This document shows positions 25,493-34,813 of a stretch of 64,000 nucleotides of DNA, piece after piece. A model generated the notes under the pieces. It saw only the letters and a program-made list of their open reading frames with translations. It was not told the origin of the DNA and did not search any database. Position numbers and translations under genes: made by a program. Position 1 is the stretch's first letter. The number at the start of each line of letters is the position of its first letter. Source of the stretch: Acidobacteriota bacterium (GTDB lineage Bacteria > Acidobacteriota > Terriglobia > Terriglobales > Acidobacteriaceae); the NCBI GenBank assembly GCA_021791875.1, contig JAJYVU010000004.1, positions 60,609 to 124,608 of the forward strand. Direction: 5' to 3'.

Positions 25493-27052
25493 TCACTTCG
25501 TGCCGCCGCTCGCGCCTCTGTTCCCGGCGTTTTCCGCCGTCACATGCACAATCACCCGTCGATACGAGGTCAGTGGCGGCGTTCCATCGTCCGTTACCTG
25601 CAAAATAATATGCGCCACTCCTGCGCCACGGCACGGCACGAGTCCCGGAATCCACCCCTGCCGGCACGCCGAATGCACCACCACCTGCGTCCGCGTTCCA
25701 CTGGCACGCGTCAGGCTCACATCCGCCCCATGCGTCCCATCCAGCCCGGCCTCCGGATACACCCACCACTGGTACCGCAAAGTCTGCCCTTTGTCCGGAT
25801 CATGACTCCCCTTCGCATCCAGCGTGATCGTCTGCCCCACACTTGCCATAATCTCAATCGGAGCAGTCCCGCCCTGCCCGTTCACCACCAGTTCGGGCGC
25901 ATGATTCGCGTGCGCAAAATCCTCCACCGTCCAGTCCATCCGCGCCGCAAAATCATCCTGAAAGGCCTTTCGCCAGCGCCAGATCGTCGCCTGGTCGCTC
26001 ACATGTGCGCGCCCATCCACGCCAATCACCCGATCCTGAGACGTTGTCCGGAAAAACTCATCTCCCCCCTGCGTCCAGATCGCATGAGTCTCGCCATACG
26101 GCCGCAGCCACACATAGCGGCCGCCCCATCCGCCCCAGTCCGGCCGCAGGTATCCGTCCAGCCCGTTGTTGATCAGCCCCAGGAATGACGGCGTATCCCC
26201 TTCCATGATGAACTCGTACTTCGGATACATCTTCCCCAGCGGCCCTTTGCGAATGTTCTCCGCCAGCCATTGATGTGTGATCACACTCGAGTCTGCACCC
26301 GCACAGTTGCGATAGTAGAAATCGCCGCTGATGCCCGTCCACGTCGCGTGGTAATAGCTGTTACTGTTCGGCAGGCTCGGCGTCACAATGTAGTCCAGCG
26401 TCGGGAACTCCCTCCGGATCCACGGCCCCGCATCGTCCTGGTCGGATATCGAGTAAACCCGCAGCCGCGACACAATCTGCCGCGTCTCCTCCGGCGTGTG
26501 GCTCGCCCGCACCTCCAGCAGCGCCTGCGCCAGCGTGTTGGCTCCGGCCCAGATGCAGATCCACAACGGACGCTTGTCCTTCTGCTCCATCACCTTCACC
26601 AGCGCCCGCGAACCCGGTGAGTCTTTCCCCGGCCCCACATCGGCCATCCCATATCCCGGCTGCCCCGCAAATATTCGGTTGCTCAGCTGCTTCTCCGTCG
26701 GCCAGCCTTTTGCATTCAACATCAGGTTGTGCCGAACCCTCCCATACGCCCGCACAATTGCATGCATCGTCTCCGGATGCGTCGTGGTCCGCTGCCAGGT
26801 CGACGTCGCTGCAATCATTGCTTCTATGTCCAGCTCGTTCGAGTACAGCATCAGCCGCACAAACGACATCTGGTCATCCGGCTCATTCCCGATATCGCTG
26901 AGAATCACCACCCGCGGCCGCAGATAAAACGCATCGGCCGGCGGAGCCTTTTCCGTTGCCCGTTGTGCAGCCACCGCCGCCCCCGTCCAAAGCATCTGCA
27001 TCACAAGCACCAGGCTCACCCAGCGCCCCAGCCGCAACTTGGCGATTTTCAT
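25493..27052 (-). CDS. Secreted DUF1593 (nucleoside-hydrolase-like) protein
   Basis: A 519-aa protein. The frame opens at 27250, but MKIAKLRLGRW...MQMLWTGAAVAAQ at 27052 is a signal peptide preceded by GGGAGG, so this start is chosen. RPRVVILSDIGNEPDDQMSFVRLMLYSNELDIEAMIA is the nucleoside-hydrolase-type Asp cluster of DUF1593. DWGGWGGRYVWLRP lies near the middle. The C-terminal about 100 aa (DAKGSHDPDKGQTLRYQWWVYPEAG) resemble an Ig-like/PKD fold. These proteins are often encoded among glycan-degradation genes. The substrate is unknown and an enzymatic role is not proven. Confidence 0.82.
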   Translation of the reverse strand: MKIAKLRLGRWVSLVLVMQMLWTGAAVAAQRATEKAPPADAFYLRPRVVILSDIGNEPDDQMSFVRLMLYSNELDIEAMIAATSTWQRTTTHPETMHAIVRAYGRVRHNLMLNAKGWPTEKQLSNRIFAGQPGYGMADVGPGKDSPGSRALVKVMEQKDKRPLWICIWAGANTLAQALLEVRASHTPEETRQIVSRLRVYSISDQDDAGPWIRREFPTLDYIVTPSLPNSNSYYHATWTGISGDFYYRNCAGADSSVITHQWLAENIRKGPLGKMYPKYEFIMEGDTPSFLGLINNGLDGYLRPDWGGWGGRYVWLRPYGETHAIWTQGGDEFFRTTSQDRVIGVDGRAHVSDQATIWRWRKAFQDDFAARMDWTVEDFAHANHAPELVVNGQGGTAPIEIMASVGQTITLDAKGSHDPDKGQTLRYQWWVYPEAGLDGTHGADVSLTRASGTRTQVVVHSACRQGWIPGLVPCRGAGVAHIILQVTDDGTPPLTSYRRVIVHVTAENAGNRGASGGTK

Positions 27053-27197
27053 CCATCCCCTCCCGCAATCCCTTCCACCATACTTCCCTTGGCCGCAAAT
27101 GCGCATCCCGTCGGGCTGACGTTTCCCACCCCGCCGGACCCCGATTCTGCAAGCGCCGGCCGTGTATCCCGGCACTCCAAAACGATAGACTGAAGGG

Positions 27198-28019
27198 GTG
27201 GACGTCTTATTCGGGCTGCACCCGGTGGAAGAAGCCCTGCGGGCCGGCAATCGCCGTTTCGATCATGTCTGCGTCAGCCGCGAGCGCCAGGAACACGGCG
27301 CAGCGCAAAAGCTGCAGCGCCTTGTCGACCTTTGCCGCCAGCAGGGCATTCGCGTGCGCTTTGAGAATCGCGATCAGCTCACCCGCATGGCCAAAACTCC
27401 CGGCCATCAGGGCGTTGTCGCCGTCGTGCGCGAGCGCGAATTCCTCACTCTCGAAGATCTCCTCGCCGCACCTGATATCTCCTCATCCAACGCCCGCCTC
27501 CTGCTCGCCCTTGACGGCGTCGAAGATCCCCAAAACCTCGGCGCTCTCCTGCGCTCCGCTGACGGCGCAGGCGTCGACGGTGTCATTCTCCCTGAGCGAC
27601 GTTCGGCGCCCCTTAGCGCCGTCGCCATCAAGGCCTCCGCCGGCGCCGCCGAACACATACGCATCGCCCGCGTCGTCAATCTCGTCCGCGCCCTCGAGCA
27701 GCTCAAGCAGCAGAACATCTGGTGCGTCGGCCTCGACGAGTGCGGCTCCATCAACTACGACGCCTATGACTGGACCACAAACACCGTCGTCGTCCTCGGC
27801 CGCGAAGGCGAGGGCCTCCACGACCTCACGCGACGCACCTGTGACCATCTCCTCCGCATCCCCATGGCAGGCGGCGTCTCGTCCTTGAACGTTTCCGCCG
27901 CAGGCGCCGTCGTTCTTTATGAAGCCGCGCGCCAGCGCCGGCTCGGCGCCTCTGGCCAGTCAAAGGAGACTCTTTCCAGACCCGCCACGCCAAAGAAGTT
28001 AAAAGGCATAGGTACATGA
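27198..28019 (+). CDS. rlmB: 23S rRNA (guanosine-2'-O-)-methyltransferase, TrmH/RlmB family
   Basis: A 273-aa protein starting at GTG. The N-terminal substrate-binding domain (VLFGLHPVEEALRAGNRRFDHV) is followed by the SPOUT domain with its knot motifs DGVEDPQNLGALLRSADGAGVDGVI, VVLGREGEGL and IPMAGGVSSLNVSAAGAVVLYEA. RlmB modifies G2251 of 23S rRNA; TrmB-like or antibiotic-resistance homologues are possible but the length and motifs fit RlmB. Its TGA overlaps the ATG of the next gene (ATGA at 28016-28019), which suggests translational coupling. Confidence 0.9.
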   Translation: MDVLFGLHPVEEALRAGNRRFDHVCVSRERQEHGAAQKLQRLVDLCRQQGIRVRFENRDQLTRMAKTPGHQGVVAVVREREFLTLEDLLAAPDISSSNARLLLALDGVEDPQNLGALLRSADGAGVDGVILPERRSAPLSAVAIKASAGAAEHIRIARVVNLVRALEQLKQQNIWCVGLDECGSINYDAYDWTTNTVVVLGREGEGLHDLTRRTCDHLLRIPMAGGVSSLNVSAAGAVVLYEAARQRRLGASGQSKETLSRPATPKKLKGIGT

Positions 28020-29893
28020 AGTTCAAACATTCCGCAGCTTCCTCCCTTGCTGCCATCCTGCTCGCCCTTGGTTGTGCCGCTGCCGCGCAAACGGCGCCGA
28101 ACGCGCCACTCCCCAGCCGTCAGCAGGCTCGATCCTTCCCCGGCCAGCTCCTCTTTTCGCGTTCGCTCCAAAAGCAGGTCGCCGCGGGCAAAACATCTCC
28201 GTCGTCAACCGTCCCCAAAGCTACCAACCAAGAGCGCCGCTCCCTCAACATCACCAGCTACAACCTTGACCTCCATCTCACGCCTCGCAACGAGTCTCTT
28301 TCCGCTGAAGCTCGCCTCACCCTCCGCAACGACGGCACACAGCCGCTCCGCGAAATTGCGCTGCAACTCTCGTCGTCGCTCCATTTTCAGGGCATCGGCT
28401 CCAATGGCCATCGGCTCGTCTACGCGCAGCAGACCATCGCCAGCGACGCCGACCACACCGGCAAACTCACTGAGGCTGACATCCTCCTGCCCGCTCCACT
28501 CGCGCCAGGCGCCAGCATGCCCATCCAGCTTTTCTACGGCGGCCAGATTCCCGTATCCGGCCAGCGCCTGGAAGCCATTGGCACCCCCCAATCCATTGCC
28601 GAAGCCTCCGACTGGGATCGCATCTCAGAGGACTTCACCGGCTTGCGAGGCTTCGGCAGCGTTGTCTGGTATCCCGTCAGCTCCGTGCCCGCCTCCATGG
28701 GCCAGGGCAATCGCCTCTTTGAAGAAATCGGAAGGCAGAAGCTGCGGAACAGCACCGCAACTGTAACCATGAAAGTGGCAGTTGAATATTTTGACCAGCC
28801 CCCCGACGTCGCCGTTCTCGACGGCCGTCCTGTTCCCGTCAGCGCACCCGTTTCCATGCCCACTGCAAGCTTCCCGGGCGTGGTCACCGTTTCTCTGCCC
28901 ACGCAGACCATCGGCTTTCAGGAGCTCTCGCTGGTCCTGGCCAGCAGGCAGTTGAGCCGACAGGATCACACCAACGTCTTCGCGCTTCCCAACCACAGCG
29001 CGAATGTCGCCGACTGGCTGAACGCGGTGGCTCAAGTCACCCCGCTTGTTCAGAGTTGGCTCGGCCCAAAGCCCCTCGTTCCACTCACCATCATCGATCT
29101 TCCCGAAAGTGACGACGCGCCTGCCCAGGTCGGCACGGCACTGCTTGCCCCGCTGACCAAAACATCCCCCTCCGCGCTCGACGCTCCTATCATCCACGCC
29201 CTCGCTCATGCCTATTTCAACTCCCCCCGCGGCTGGCTTCAGGAGGGTGTTCCCAGCTTCATGGTCACGCTCTGGCTGGAATCAACAAGCGGCCGCAAGG
29301 TTGCTCTCGAATATCTTGAGAGCCAGCGCGGTGCGCTCGCCATCGCCGAGCCAGCATCGCCTGGCGACAGTACAGGCGAACCCCTCATTTCCGCCTGGGA
29401 CCCCGTCTATACCCGCACCAAAGCTTCCTACGTCTTCTGGATGCTGCGCCAGCTCGCCGGCGATCAGTCCCTTCAGACCGCGCTTCAGCAATATGTACCC
29501 GCAAAAGATACGAATACTCAATACTTTGAAGATCTTCTCGAGCGCGCCAGCGGCAAGAACCTCCACTGGTTCTTCCAAAACTGGATCTATCAGGATCCAG
29601 GACTGCCGGACCTGTCCGTCACCAATGTCTTCCCCAACAAAGTCGGCCTTGGTCAAACGCTCGTCGCCGTGAACATCGTCAACCACGGCTTCGCCGCCGC
29701 CGAGGTGCCTGTGACGCTCATATCCACCACCACAAAGGTGTCAAACTACGTCCGCGTCCCGGCAGACAGCTCCATCACACACCGCATGGAGATCACGGGC
29801 ACGCCCCTCGAAGTCAAGGTCAACGACGGAACGGTCCCCGAAGTCGGAGACAGCATCCACGTCGTCATCCTCAAGACAAAAGGCAGCGACTAA
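28016..29893 (+). CDS. Secreted M1/gluzincin-like protein with degenerate zinc motif
   Basis: A 625-aa protein with a signal peptide (SLAAILLALGCAAAAQT). LNITSYNLDLHLTPRNESLSAEARLTLRN is the N-terminal beta domain of M1-like aminopeptidases. The expected HExxH is HALAH (His394-His398), so the catalytic Glu is Ala. The downstream WLQEGVPSFM (Glu410) keeps the usual W-x-x-E-G pattern. A C-terminal beta domain follows from about residue 535. It may still bind zinc weakly but is probably not a peptidase, or uses other chemistry. It overlaps rlmB by 4 bp. A long palindromic element begins directly after its stop. Confidence 0.8.
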   Translation: MKFKHSAASSLAAILLALGCAAAAQTAPNAPLPSRQQARSFPGQLLFSRSLQKQVAAGKTSPSSTVPKATNQERRSLNITSYNLDLHLTPRNESLSAEARLTLRNDGTQPLREIALQLSSSLHFQGIGSNGHRLVYAQQTIASDADHTGKLTEADILLPAPLAPGASMPIQLFYGGQIPVSGQRLEAIGTPQSIAEASDWDRISEDFTGLRGFGSVVWYPVSSVPASMGQGNRLFEEIGRQKLRNSTATVTMKVAVEYFDQPPDVAVLDGRPVPVSAPVSMPTASFPGVVTVSLPTQTIGFQELSLVLASRQLSRQDHTNVFALPNHSANVADWLNAVAQVTPLVQSWLGPKPLVPLTIIDLPESDDAPAQVGTALLAPLTKTSPSALDAPIIHALAHAYFNSPRGWLQEGVPSFMVTLWLESTSGRKVALEYLESQRGALAIAEPASPGDSTGEPLISAWDPVYTRTKASYVFWMLRQLAGDQSLQTALQQYVPAKDTNTQYFEDLLERASGKNLHWFFQNWIYQDPGLPDLSVTNVFPNKVGLGQTLVAVNIVNHGFAAAEVPVTLISTTTKVSNYVRVPADSSITHRMEITGTPLEVKVNDGTVPEVGDSIHVVILKTKGSD

Positions 29894-30003
29894 AGCGTTT
29901 TCAGTTCATACGTTGACAGACCGACAGCGGTTGGTGTGGCTTTTTCTTGAGGACAAAGCCACCGGACGGTGTCCAAATTGTAGAGACTTGAACTGAAAAC
30001 GCT
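29894..30003. repeat. Long palindromic intergenic element, copy 2 (110 bp)
   Basis: The ends are a perfect 15-bp inverted repeat (AGCGTTTTCAGTTCA at 29894-29908; its complement at 29989-30003). The centre holds the hairpin GTGGCTTT-N11-AAAGCCAC (29936-29962), within 0.5 bp of the midpoint. It starts on the base after the stop codon of the M1-like gene. Confidence 0.8.
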
Positions 30004-30140
30004 GTAGAGCGAATTGACTGTAGCCGTATCCCGGAGCGAAGCGGCCCTGCGTGGCTTCTTCGTCAAGGAAAACCGCACCTGCGAACCTCGACAGAACATA
30101 GCAACAGCAAATCTGCCCCATCTCCGCGCTCTTCGCTGCA

Positions 30141-30176
30141 CAAAGCAAAAGCCGTTGCGCTTATGGCGCAACGGCT
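30141..30176 (-). terminator. Intrinsic terminator of the PPIase gene
   Basis: An 11-bp perfect stem (30150-30160 with 30166-30176, 5-nt loop) is followed on the minus strand by TTTGCTTTG. It lies 28 bp past the PPIase stop. Confidence 0.8.
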
Positions 30177-30204
30177 CCACTCTTAACTTGCCGCTTCGGG
30201 CGCG

Positions 30205-31287
30205 CTACTTCGCGCCGCTCTTGAATATTTTGTCTGCGTAGTAGTTCTGCACATGCGCCTGGTCGCGCAGCATTTCAATGTACGCATCCTTGAGCAGTTG
30301 TGCCCGGCTCTGCCGCAACTGCTGCCGGATCGCCTGCTGCACCCGCGGATCGCTCAAATCCCGCTGGCCGGCGCCTTCCTTGTCCAGCAGCTTGTAAATC
30401 GCGTATCCCGTCACTTTCGTGTGCGCCGGCGAAGCATACTGCGGCAAGATTCCCGTAATCTCTCCCGGCGTCAGTTTCGAGATCGCATCGTAGATTTCCG
30501 GATCGCTCTTCAGCACGTCCTCGGCAATATAGCCCATGTCGCCGCCGTTGCTCGCATTCTCCGGATTCTCGGAGAAATTCGTCGCCAGCGTCGCAAAATC
30601 GTCCCCGTTCTTCAGCCGGTCGTACAGCATCTGGATCTTCTTCCGCGCTTCGGCGTCGTTCATGGCCTTGCTGTTCTGCAGGTTGCCCACCTGCTGCGGA
30701 TTCGCCGGAGTGTTCGTCACAAGGATTTGCGCCAGGTGGTATTGCGGCTGCGCCACATCGAATTCAGCCTTGTGCTCGTTGTAATAATCCGTGATCTGTG
30801 CGTCCGTAACGTCGATCTTCGAATTGATCTCCTTGTTGAAGAGCTTCTCATCCGTCAACCGGTTCCGAATCTCCCGCTTCAGAGCGTTGAGTGTCAGATG
30901 ACTCTGCGCCAGCTTCGCCTGGAACTGTGCCTCGGTAAACGGCGCCTTGATCTCGTTCAGCTGCGAGTTTACATCCTGGTCGCTCGCCACCAGGTGCATC
31001 TTCGCCGCCCGCTGCATCAGGATCTCTTCGTCGATCAACTGGCGGAGGATGTTCAACCGCATGATCTCAGCCTGCACCTTCGTCGGCTTCTGCGCCTGAT
31101 TCCCCACTGCATTCTCATACAGCAGGTCCACTTCCGATTTCATGATCGGCTTGCCGTTCACCGTCGCCATCACGTCAGCCTTGTGACCGTGGTTGCAGCC
31201 GGTCACTGCCATGACCGACGCGGCCAGCAGCCCTGCCGCTGCTACCGCCTTGGTGACACGAGAAAATCGGGAAGCAGAACGAAGCAT
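30205..31287 (-). CDS. SurA/PpiC-type peptidyl-prolyl isomerase lipoprotein
   Basis: A 360-aa protein. I choose the ATG at 31287, which gives MLRSASRFSRV...ASVMAVTGC, a lipoprotein signal with a VTGC lipobox; the frame itself is open to 31467. A SurA-N-like domain (VMATVNGKPIMKSEVDLLYENAV) is followed by a PpiC/parvulin domain (QYHLAQILVTNTP, AEARKKIQMLYDRLKNGDDFATLATNFSENPENASNGGDMGYI). It probably chaperones outer-membrane or secreted proteins, which suits a cell rich in TonB receptors. The next gene upstream on the strand is a DsbA-like lipoprotein, so the two form an envelope-folding pair. No strong Shine-Dalgarno supports the start. Confidence 0.87.
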   Translation of the reverse strand: MLRSASRFSRVTKAVAAAGLLAASVMAVTGCNHGHKADVMATVNGKPIMKSEVDLLYENAVGNQAQKPTKVQAEIMRLNILRQLIDEEILMQRAAKMHLVASDQDVNSQLNEIKAPFTEAQFQAKLAQSHLTLNALKREIRNRLTDEKLFNKEINSKIDVTDAQITDYYNEHKAEFDVAQPQYHLAQILVTNTPANPQQVGNLQNSKAMNDAEARKKIQMLYDRLKNGDDFATLATNFSENPENASNGGDMGYIAEDVLKSDPEIYDAISKLTPGEITGILPQYASPAHTKVTGYAIYKLLDKEGAGQRDLSDPRVQQAIRQQLRQSRAQLLKDAYIEMLRDQAHVQNYYADKIFKSGAK

Positions 31288-31509
31288 GCGTGAGGTGCGA
31301 ATTCGAGAATGCAACAAATACGTCTCCTGGAGCCGGCCGGACCATCGGCAGGTTTCCTCGTATAGCATACGCGGGCAAAACCCGTTTGACGAGGACGCCG
31401 CCCGCAAACTTTCAGCGGCCCACCATTCAAAATCAGCACCCTGCGGTTCGTGCGCCCTCGAAACCACCAGCCCATCGAACCCGCCCGGGTGTCGGGCAAT
31501 TCAAATTCT

Positions 31510-32550
31510 CTACGCGCCCTTCGCGGCACTCTTGCCGCTGCCCGCGCCCTTTTCGCTGTTCTTGGAACTCGTATCCGCCGGTGCTGAGGGTGCGGGCGGG
31601 GTTGGGGGCGTAATCCCCTGCTGCCGCAGCGCACGATTAATCATCAGGTCCAGGTCCGCCGGATCCAGCACTCCGGCCCAGCGCACGCCGTTCACATAAA
31701 ATGTCGGCGTCGCTGAAATCCCCAACCGGTCGCCAGCCATCATCTCCTTGCGCACCACGCTTTCATCCTGCTTCTTCACGCAGGCGTCCAGCTTGCTCGT
31801 GTCCAGGTGGTCGCGCACGCCCTCCTGCTCGGCCAGCTTGTCCAGCGTCGCAAACGACTTGCTCAGTTCCGGCTGCGGGCCCGTGATGTCCTCCCCGTGC
31901 GTATGCACGTAGTCCACGTAGTTCCAGTACGCCTTGCCGCTCTGCGCCGCCAGGCAGTTCGCGTTCACCGCCGCGTGCATCGCCCAGGGATGCAGCTCCG
32001 TCAGCGGAAAATCCACATAAATCACGCGGATCAGCCCTTTGTATTGATCCATGATCCCTGGAAACAGCTCCGCGTGCAGCCGCGCGCAGAATGGGCATTC
32101 CAGGTCGTCGAAATTCACCAGCGTCACTTTCGCCTTGGGATTCCCGCGAATCGGCCGGCCCTCGATCGGCAGCATCGCATCCGGATCCTTGCTGATGTCG
32201 ATCTTTGAAAGCCGCGCCAGCGTATTGCCGTCTTTCGAAATCAGGTATTCCAGTTGCTGCGTCCGGTTCGGATGTCCCGGCAGCGAAAATGTCACCAGGA
32301 TCGAGTTGTAGCCGGAAAGACTGCTCTTCTTTTCCGGACCGATCGTCACGTTATAAACCGGCGGTACGCTCAGCTCATTGCGGATGGCCGTTTCGATCCG
32401 CGCATTCAGTTGAGCAGTCGATTTCGATGGCGTGGCCGGCGCCTGGGCCCGGCAACCAGCCGTGGCAGCCAGTACAACACAGCAGGCGAGAATTCCTTGG
32501 ATACGCAGCAAAAGGGGTCCACCTTTTCGGGACAAAGTCGTTCTTCCCAT
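31510..32550 (-). CDS. DsbA/DsbG-like thioredoxin-fold lipoprotein
   Basis: A 346-aa protein. The ATG at 32550 (AGGTGG upstream) gives MGRTTLSRKGG and a hydrophobic run ending ATAGC, a likely lipoprotein signal. An N-terminal about 100-aa domain (residues 35-135) precedes the thioredoxin fold, which has VNFDDLECPFCARLH (CPFC active site) and the cis-Pro region ISATPTFYVNG. The C-terminal tail is low complexity (Pro, Ser, Lys, Gly). It likely acts as a periplasmic disulfide oxidase or isomerase. It lies between the BCCP gene and the PPIase on the same strand. Confidence 0.88.
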   Translation of the reverse strand: MGRTTLSRKGGPLLLRIQGILACCVVLAATAGCRAQAPATPSKSTAQLNARIETAIRNELSVPPVYNVTIGPEKKSSLSGYNSILVTFSLPGHPNRTQQLEYLISKDGNTLARLSKIDISKDPDAMLPIEGRPIRGNPKAKVTLVNFDDLECPFCARLHAELFPGIMDQYKGLIRVIYVDFPLTELHPWAMHAAVNANCLAAQSGKAYWNYVDYVHTHGEDITGPQPELSKSFATLDKLAEQEGVRDHLDTSKLDACVKKQDESVVRKEMMAGDRLGISATPTFYVNGVRWAGVLDPADLDLMINRALRQQGITPPTPPAPSAPADTSSKNSEKGAGSGKSAAKGA

Positions 32551-32641
32551 TATCCCACCTGCGCCACCACGGATGCACCCGCCGAATCGCGCCTTTTCGA
32601 GCGAATGCTGGCACTTTCGTGCCCTGTGCCGCGCTGAGCGG

Positions 32642-33148
32642 CTACTCAATCACCGCCAGATCCTGACCCGCGCCCACCGCCTCGCCCGGCGCCACCAGCA
32701 GTCTGGCCACGGTACCATCCTTCGGCGACTTCACCTCGTTCTGCATCTTCATCGCCTCCAGCACCAGCACGCCCTTCCCGGCGCTCACCCTGTCGCCCTC
32801 GGTCACAAGTATGCGCACAACCCGCCCCGGCATCGATGCCTTCAGCGTCCGTGGCCCGCCCTCGCTGTCATTTCCCCTTCGGCGCGATCGCAGCGAGCGC
32901 GGGTCCTCCATCCGGTACGCAAAGCGTTCCCGGCCCACGTATACCGCTGAATCCTCGATTTCCGGAGTCTCTTCGGCCACCACCCGGTAGGCTCGCCCAT
33001 CGATCAGCAGAGAGAAGATCCCTGCCCGCAGCATCTCTACGTCAACCTTTCTCTCCTCTCCGTCCACAATCGCGCGGTACGCCCCGTCATCGGCGGTTTC
33101 CAGGCGAATCTCGCGGCGTTTCCCCGCAATTTCTATGTAGAGCTTCAC
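32642..33148 (-). CDS. Biotin carboxyl carrier protein of an acyl-CoA carboxylase
   Basis: A 168-aa protein. I choose the GTG at 33148: it overlaps the accC stop as GTGA and has GGAGG 7 nt upstream; the frame is open to 33181. The C-terminal biotinyl domain has KASMPGRVVRILVTEGDRVSAG and the biotin-lysine motif EAMKM. The N-terminal 85 residues (KLYIEIAGKRREIRLE) resemble the non-catalytic domain between BC and BCCP of propionyl- or methylcrotonyl-CoA carboxylase alpha chains, so this looks like the split-off end of such a chain. No carboxyltransferase gene is in the window. Confidence 0.88.
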   Translation of the reverse strand: MKLYIEIAGKRREIRLETADDGAYRAIVDGEERKVDVEMLRAGIFSLLIDGRAYRVVAEETPEIEDSAVYVGRERFAYRMEDPRSLRSRRRGNDSEGGPRTLKASMPGRVVRILVTEGDRVSAGKGVLVLEAMKMQNEVKSPKDGTVARLLVAPGEAVGAGQDLAVIE

Positions 33149-34662
33149 CGCATCGCCTCCCTCCGCCCCGCCTGCTTCCACGCGCGTTGTTCGTCCGGGG
33201 ACGGGGTGCTCCCTGCGCCCGTACTCGCGCTCGCGCTGTGCGAATTCTCCAGCAGCGCCGCCCCCAGTGCCGCCGCCAGTTCTACCGCCGGTGAACGCTC
33301 GGCCATCACAGCGGAACCTCCGTTCAGCAGCCTGTCCAGATATTCCGTGTCGATCTCCGCACGGCTGAAACCTTCATCCTGCAAGATCCGCCGGAACAAC
33401 CCCAGGTTGCACCGGATTCCCCCAATCACATACTCATCCAGCGCTCTCAACAGCCGCGCAATCGCCATCTCCCGTGTCGGCGCATACGCAATCAGCTTCG
33501 ACAGCATCGGATCGTAATCCATCGGCACTGTCCAGCCCTCGTACACGCCGCAATCCTCACGAATTCCCGGCCCTCCCGGCTGCAGCAGCCGCGTAATCTT
33601 GCCCGGCGACGGAAAAAACTGGTTCTCCGGATCCTCCGCATACACGCGGCACTCTATCGCGTGCCCGCGCAGCATAATATCCTCCTGCCGCAGCGCCAGC
33701 GGCTTACCCTCCGCCACATCAATCTGCAGATGCACCAGGTCCAGCCCCGTCACCAGTTCCGTTACCGGATGCTCTACCTGCAGACGGGTGTTCGTCTCCA
33801 GAAAATAAAAATTCTCATGTTTATCCAGCAGGAATTCCACTGTCCCCGCATTCGTGTAGCCCGCTGTCTGCGCCAGCCGCACTGCGGCCTCGCCCATTCG
33901 TTGCCGCAGCTCGGGCCCCACCACCGCCGACGGTGCTTCCTCGATCACTTTCTGGTGGCGCCGCTGTACCGAGCACTCACGCTCGCCCAGGTAGAGGCAG
34001 TTCCCGTGCTCATCGGCAAGCACCTGAATCTCCACGTGCCGTGGCCGCTCTATCTGTTTCTCCAGGTACACTTCGTCCGACCCAAACGCCCGCTCCGCCT
34101 CGCTTCGTGCCGTATCAAATGCGGCCAGTAATTCTTCCGGCTTCGCAATCACCCGCATGCCTTTGCCGCCTCCGCCCGCCGCGGCCTTCAACATCACCGG
34201 ATATCCAATCTTCTCCGCGACCTGCCTGGCTTCCTCCAGCGATACCAGCCCCTTCGTCGACCCCGGCGTTCGCGGCATTCCCGCCGCATCCGCCGCCTGC
34301 CGCGCCCGCGTCTTCGAGCCGAGCGCCCGCATCGCCTTCGCGGACGGACCAATAAACTTCACTCCTGCCCGCTCGCAGGCCTCCGCAAAATCCGCATTCT
34401 CTGACAGGAATCCATACCCCGGATGAATCGCGTCCGCGCCGCTCTTCTTCGCGATTTCCAGGATCTTGTCCCCGCGCAAATACGATTCGCTCGCCGCCGC
34501 CGGACCCAGCCGGTAGGCCTCGTCCGACTCCAGCACATGCAGCGCGGCACGATCCACGTCCGAGTACACCGCCACCGTGGCAATGCCCCGCTCCCGGCAT
34601 GCCCGTTCCACCCGCAGCGCAATCTCTCCTCGGTTTGCAATCAGAATTTTCTGGAACACCAT
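33145..34662 (-). CDS. accC: Biotin carboxylase subunit of an acyl-CoA carboxylase
   Basis: A 505-aa ATP-grasp enzyme. KILIANRGEIALRVERACRERGI opens the N-domain. The ATP loop KAAAGGGGKGMRV, the GERECSVQRRHQKVIEEAPS block and FLETNTRLQVEHPVTE are conserved active-site stretches. It carboxylates biotin with ATP and bicarbonate. The last about 55 residues beyond the usual AccC end are Ala/Ser rich. Translational coupling to the carrier gene (GTGA overlap) shows they work together. Either acetyl-CoA or propionyl-CoA may be the final substrate. Confidence 0.92.
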   Translation of the reverse strand: MVFQKILIANRGEIALRVERACRERGIATVAVYSDVDRAALHVLESDEAYRLGPAAASESYLRGDKILEIAKKSGADAIHPGYGFLSENADFAEACERAGVKFIGPSAKAMRALGSKTRARQAADAAGMPRTPGSTKGLVSLEEARQVAEKIGYPVMLKAAAGGGGKGMRVIAKPEELLAAFDTARSEAERAFGSDEVYLEKQIERPRHVEIQVLADEHGNCLYLGERECSVQRRHQKVIEEAPSAVVGPELRQRMGEAAVRLAQTAGYTNAGTVEFLLDKHENFYFLETNTRLQVEHPVTELVTGLDLVHLQIDVAEGKPLALRQEDIMLRGHAIECRVYAEDPENQFFPSPGKITRLLQPGGPGIREDCGVYEGWTVPMDYDPMLSKLIAYAPTREMAIARLLRALDEYVIGGIRCNLGLFRRILQDEGFSRAEIDTEYLDRLLNGGSAVMAERSPAVELAAALGAALLENSHSASASTGAGSTPSPDEQRAWKQAGRREAMR

Positions 34663-34760
34663 GAACCCCTTCGCTCCCGTTCAATTCCTCCGCCACAGCA
34701 AGCATGGATTCTAACGGAAGTCACCGTCCTCCGGCACATCCCCGCTTCTACGCCCCTACA

Positions 34761-34792
34761 AAATGCAAAGGCCCCCGGTTTCCCGGAGGCCT
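34761..34792 (-). terminator. Intrinsic terminator after the TPR lipoprotein gene
   Basis: A 10-bp stem with one G-T wobble (34769-34778 with 34783-34792, 4-nt loop) is followed on the minus strand by TTTGCATTTTG. It separates the tonB-exb-TPR cluster from accC. Confidence 0.75.
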
Positions 34793-34813
34793 CTGGCTCA
34801 TCTTCAGCAAGTC

